The notes under the pieces: model-generated
The model's database searches: none
Told to the model about the DNA's origin: nothing
Seen by the model: only the letters and a program-made list of their open reading frames with translations
Part shown: positions 5,277 to 6,303 of the stretch, piece by piece
How the letters are laid out: each line of letters starts with the position of its first letter
How positions within the stretch are numbered: the first letter of the stretch is position 1
Made by a program: the position numbers and the translations under genes
From: Spirochaetia bacterium UBA5550
GTDB lineage: Bacteria; Spirochaetota; UBA4802; UBA5550
Assembly (NCBI GenBank): GCA_002425885.1
Contig: DINC01000016.1
Location: forward strand, 177-6,479
Direction: 5' to 3'
DNA: 6,303 bases

Positions 5277-6303
5277 CTAACTCTTATTTGTATCTTCGTC
5301 AATTTTTATATCCTTCCTGATAAGGCCCGCATAAAAGAGGAGAGCGATTCCGATCCCTGCCCATACAAAAGTTCTGAATCTACGGATTATACCCACAGAG
5401 AGACCTATTACAGGATCATAGCCCAGTATTTTAAGTGCAATAGAATATGAACCTTCACTTGTACCAACGTTCGCAGGGACAAAAAAGAGAGCACTTGTGG
5501 CAATGAATCCGAATATATATACAAAGAGAGCCTCAAGGAAGGTGAAACCTGCATAAGGAGATATATATTTTACAATCAGGAATATTTCAAGTGAACAGGA
5601 AATTACTATTGAAAAATAATGCAGAGCAAGGGATATATAGAAGTGATTAAGATTATCCCTGCTGCTGAATATACATGAAATCTCTTTGTCAATTTTCTCT
5701 ATTTTTTCACGCTTTGAATCGCTCATGAAGCGATCCCTGATGAAACCAGGAAGCTTATTGATGAGCCCCATAATAACTCCGTTACTGTGCCCCCTCAAAA
5801 TCCTGAAACCTATTACAAGCATGGCAATAAAAAAAACAAGAAGCCCCAGGAATGCCGCAAGGTTGCTCATGAACTGCTCCCTGAATACAAAGAGCCCGGC
5901 AAGCATTCCCGTAAGCACCATAAGCACATTCGATATTGTATGTATAAGCCTGTCGAGAACCACTGTTGCAAGGCCTGTCCTGAAAGGCACAAGATCCCTG
6001 ACATACATAGCCTTTAAAGGTTCACCCGCAACAGCACCCATTGCATTAATCGATGATGTGGCGTCCCCTGCAACCCTTGCAAGAACGAACTTATAGAATT
6101 TCCCCTTCTCCACAGGATAATTGATTAAGACTCTCCATGCGTATGCCAGAAAAATATAGCTGATTATAAAGATAGAGCAAATAATCGCAAAACCATCCCA
6201 GCCGATCTTCACTATATGATTTATTGTAACTTCAAGGCCGAATGATCTGAACAGGAGTACAAGTATCAGCGCCCCTGTAAAAAGAAAAATATATTTTGAA
6301 AAT
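5277..6303 (-). CDS. UPF0104/lysylphosphatidylglycerol synthase-like membrane protein (5' end cut by window edge)
   Basis: This is an integral inner-membrane protein of the UPF0104 family (lysylphosphatidylglycerol synthase transmembrane region, AglD-like), which lacks the soluble synthase domain of MprF. The frame is open to the right edge: 30 codons precede the GTG at 6212 with no stop, and they encode a first transmembrane segment (SKYIFLFTGALILVLLF...), so that GTG is internal and about 341 residues are visible. Little seems to be missing. Counting from the first visible codon, further membrane segments lie near 38-56, 120-138, 147-167, 221-247, 250-275 and 300-325. The family's AGEP of VAGEPLKA is at 92-95, and VPANVGTSEG at 275-284. 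RRFR (307-310) opens the last segment, and a charged tail ends the protein. Relatives act on, or are thought to flip or transfer, polar lipid-linked groups; the exact substrate is unknown. It is the first visible gene of the minus-strand cluster. Confidence 0.85.
   Translation of the reverse strand, partial: FSKYIFLFTGALILVLLFRSFGLEVTINHIVKIGWDGFAIICSIFIISYIFLAYAWRVLINYPVEKGKFYKFVLARVAGDATSSINAMGAVAGEPLKAMYVRDLVPFRTGLATVVLDRLIHTISNVLMVLTGMLAGLFVFREQFMSNLAAFLGLLVFFIAMLVIGFRILRGHSNGVIMGLINKLPGFIRDRFMSDSKREKIEKIDKEISCIFSSRDNLNHFYISLALHYFSIVISCSLEIFLIVKYISPYAGFTFLEALFVYIFGFIATSALFFVPANVGTSEGSYSIALKILGYDPVIGLSVGIIRRFRTFVWAGIGIALLFYAGLIRKDIKIDEDTNKS

Noticed and set aside
5686..6096. 136-codon plus-strand open frame opposite the UPF0104 gene
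   Set aside because: It is antisense to a clearly coding membrane protein, has no family features, and is the expected shadow of hydrophobic codons.
6210..6212. GTG as the start of the UPF0104 gene
   Set aside because: The frame continues without a stop to the window edge and the 30 upstream codons encode the expected first transmembrane segment, so this is an internal valine.

Overview
The window looks like chromosomal sequence from a Gram-negative (diderm) bacterium of moderate GC. It holds six protein genes, three small non-coding features worth naming and one edge of uncertain content. The supports for a diderm host are a lipoprotein signal with a lipobox, a lysylphosphatidylglycerol synthase-like (UPF0104) membrane protein, and alanine racemase for peptidoglycan. 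Four genes have a recognisable Shine-Dalgarno (GGAGAG, AGGA, GGAAG, GGAAGG) and several candidate promoters are of the sigma70/extended -10 type, which argues against Bacteroidota. Spirochaetota or a similar environmental lineage is a guess, not a determination. I see no rRNA, tRNA, CRISPR array, insertion sequence or prophage block.

Layout. Positions 1-283 hold no confident gene. A J-domain protein (284-1156, +) follows, closed by an intrinsic terminator near 1211-1234. The 1235-1365 spacer contains a hairpin-forming intergenic repeat of the 'GTCATTTCGAA...GAGAAATCTC' type. Alanine racemase alr (1366-2541, +) comes next and its stop codon overlaps the stop of a convergent ORF6N-domain gene (2538-3050, -). 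An AT-rich divergent regulatory region (3051-3217) separates that gene from a DUF493/YbeD-like small protein (3218-3490, +). The DUF493 gene in turn overlaps, tail to tail by 9 bp, a minus-strand three-gene cluster. In transcription order this is a UPF0104 membrane protein (runs off the right edge, 6303-5277), a small lipocalin-like lipoprotein (5247-4729) and a HI0933/YhiN-family flavoprotein (4705-3482), with gaps of 29 and 23 bp.

How the genes might work together. The minus-strand trio is spaced like an operon, but its products have no established shared pathway. Two are envelope-associated (UPF0104 integral membrane protein, lipoprotein) and the third is a cytosolic FAD oxidoreductase of unknown substrate. 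alr supplies D-alanine for the wall. The J-protein would be an Hsp70 co-chaperone with an unusual helical C-terminal part. ORF6N proteins are DNA-binding domains common in phages and also found as solo chromosomal genes; this one is the compositionally distinct, most probably mobile gene here.

No clear new multi-gene system is visible. The parts most worth a second look are the architecture of the J-protein, the repeat-rich divergent promoter region around the ORF6N gene, a perfect 11-bp-arm palindrome inside the ORF6N coding sequence, and the uncharacterised lipoprotein in the UPF0104/flavoprotein cluster.
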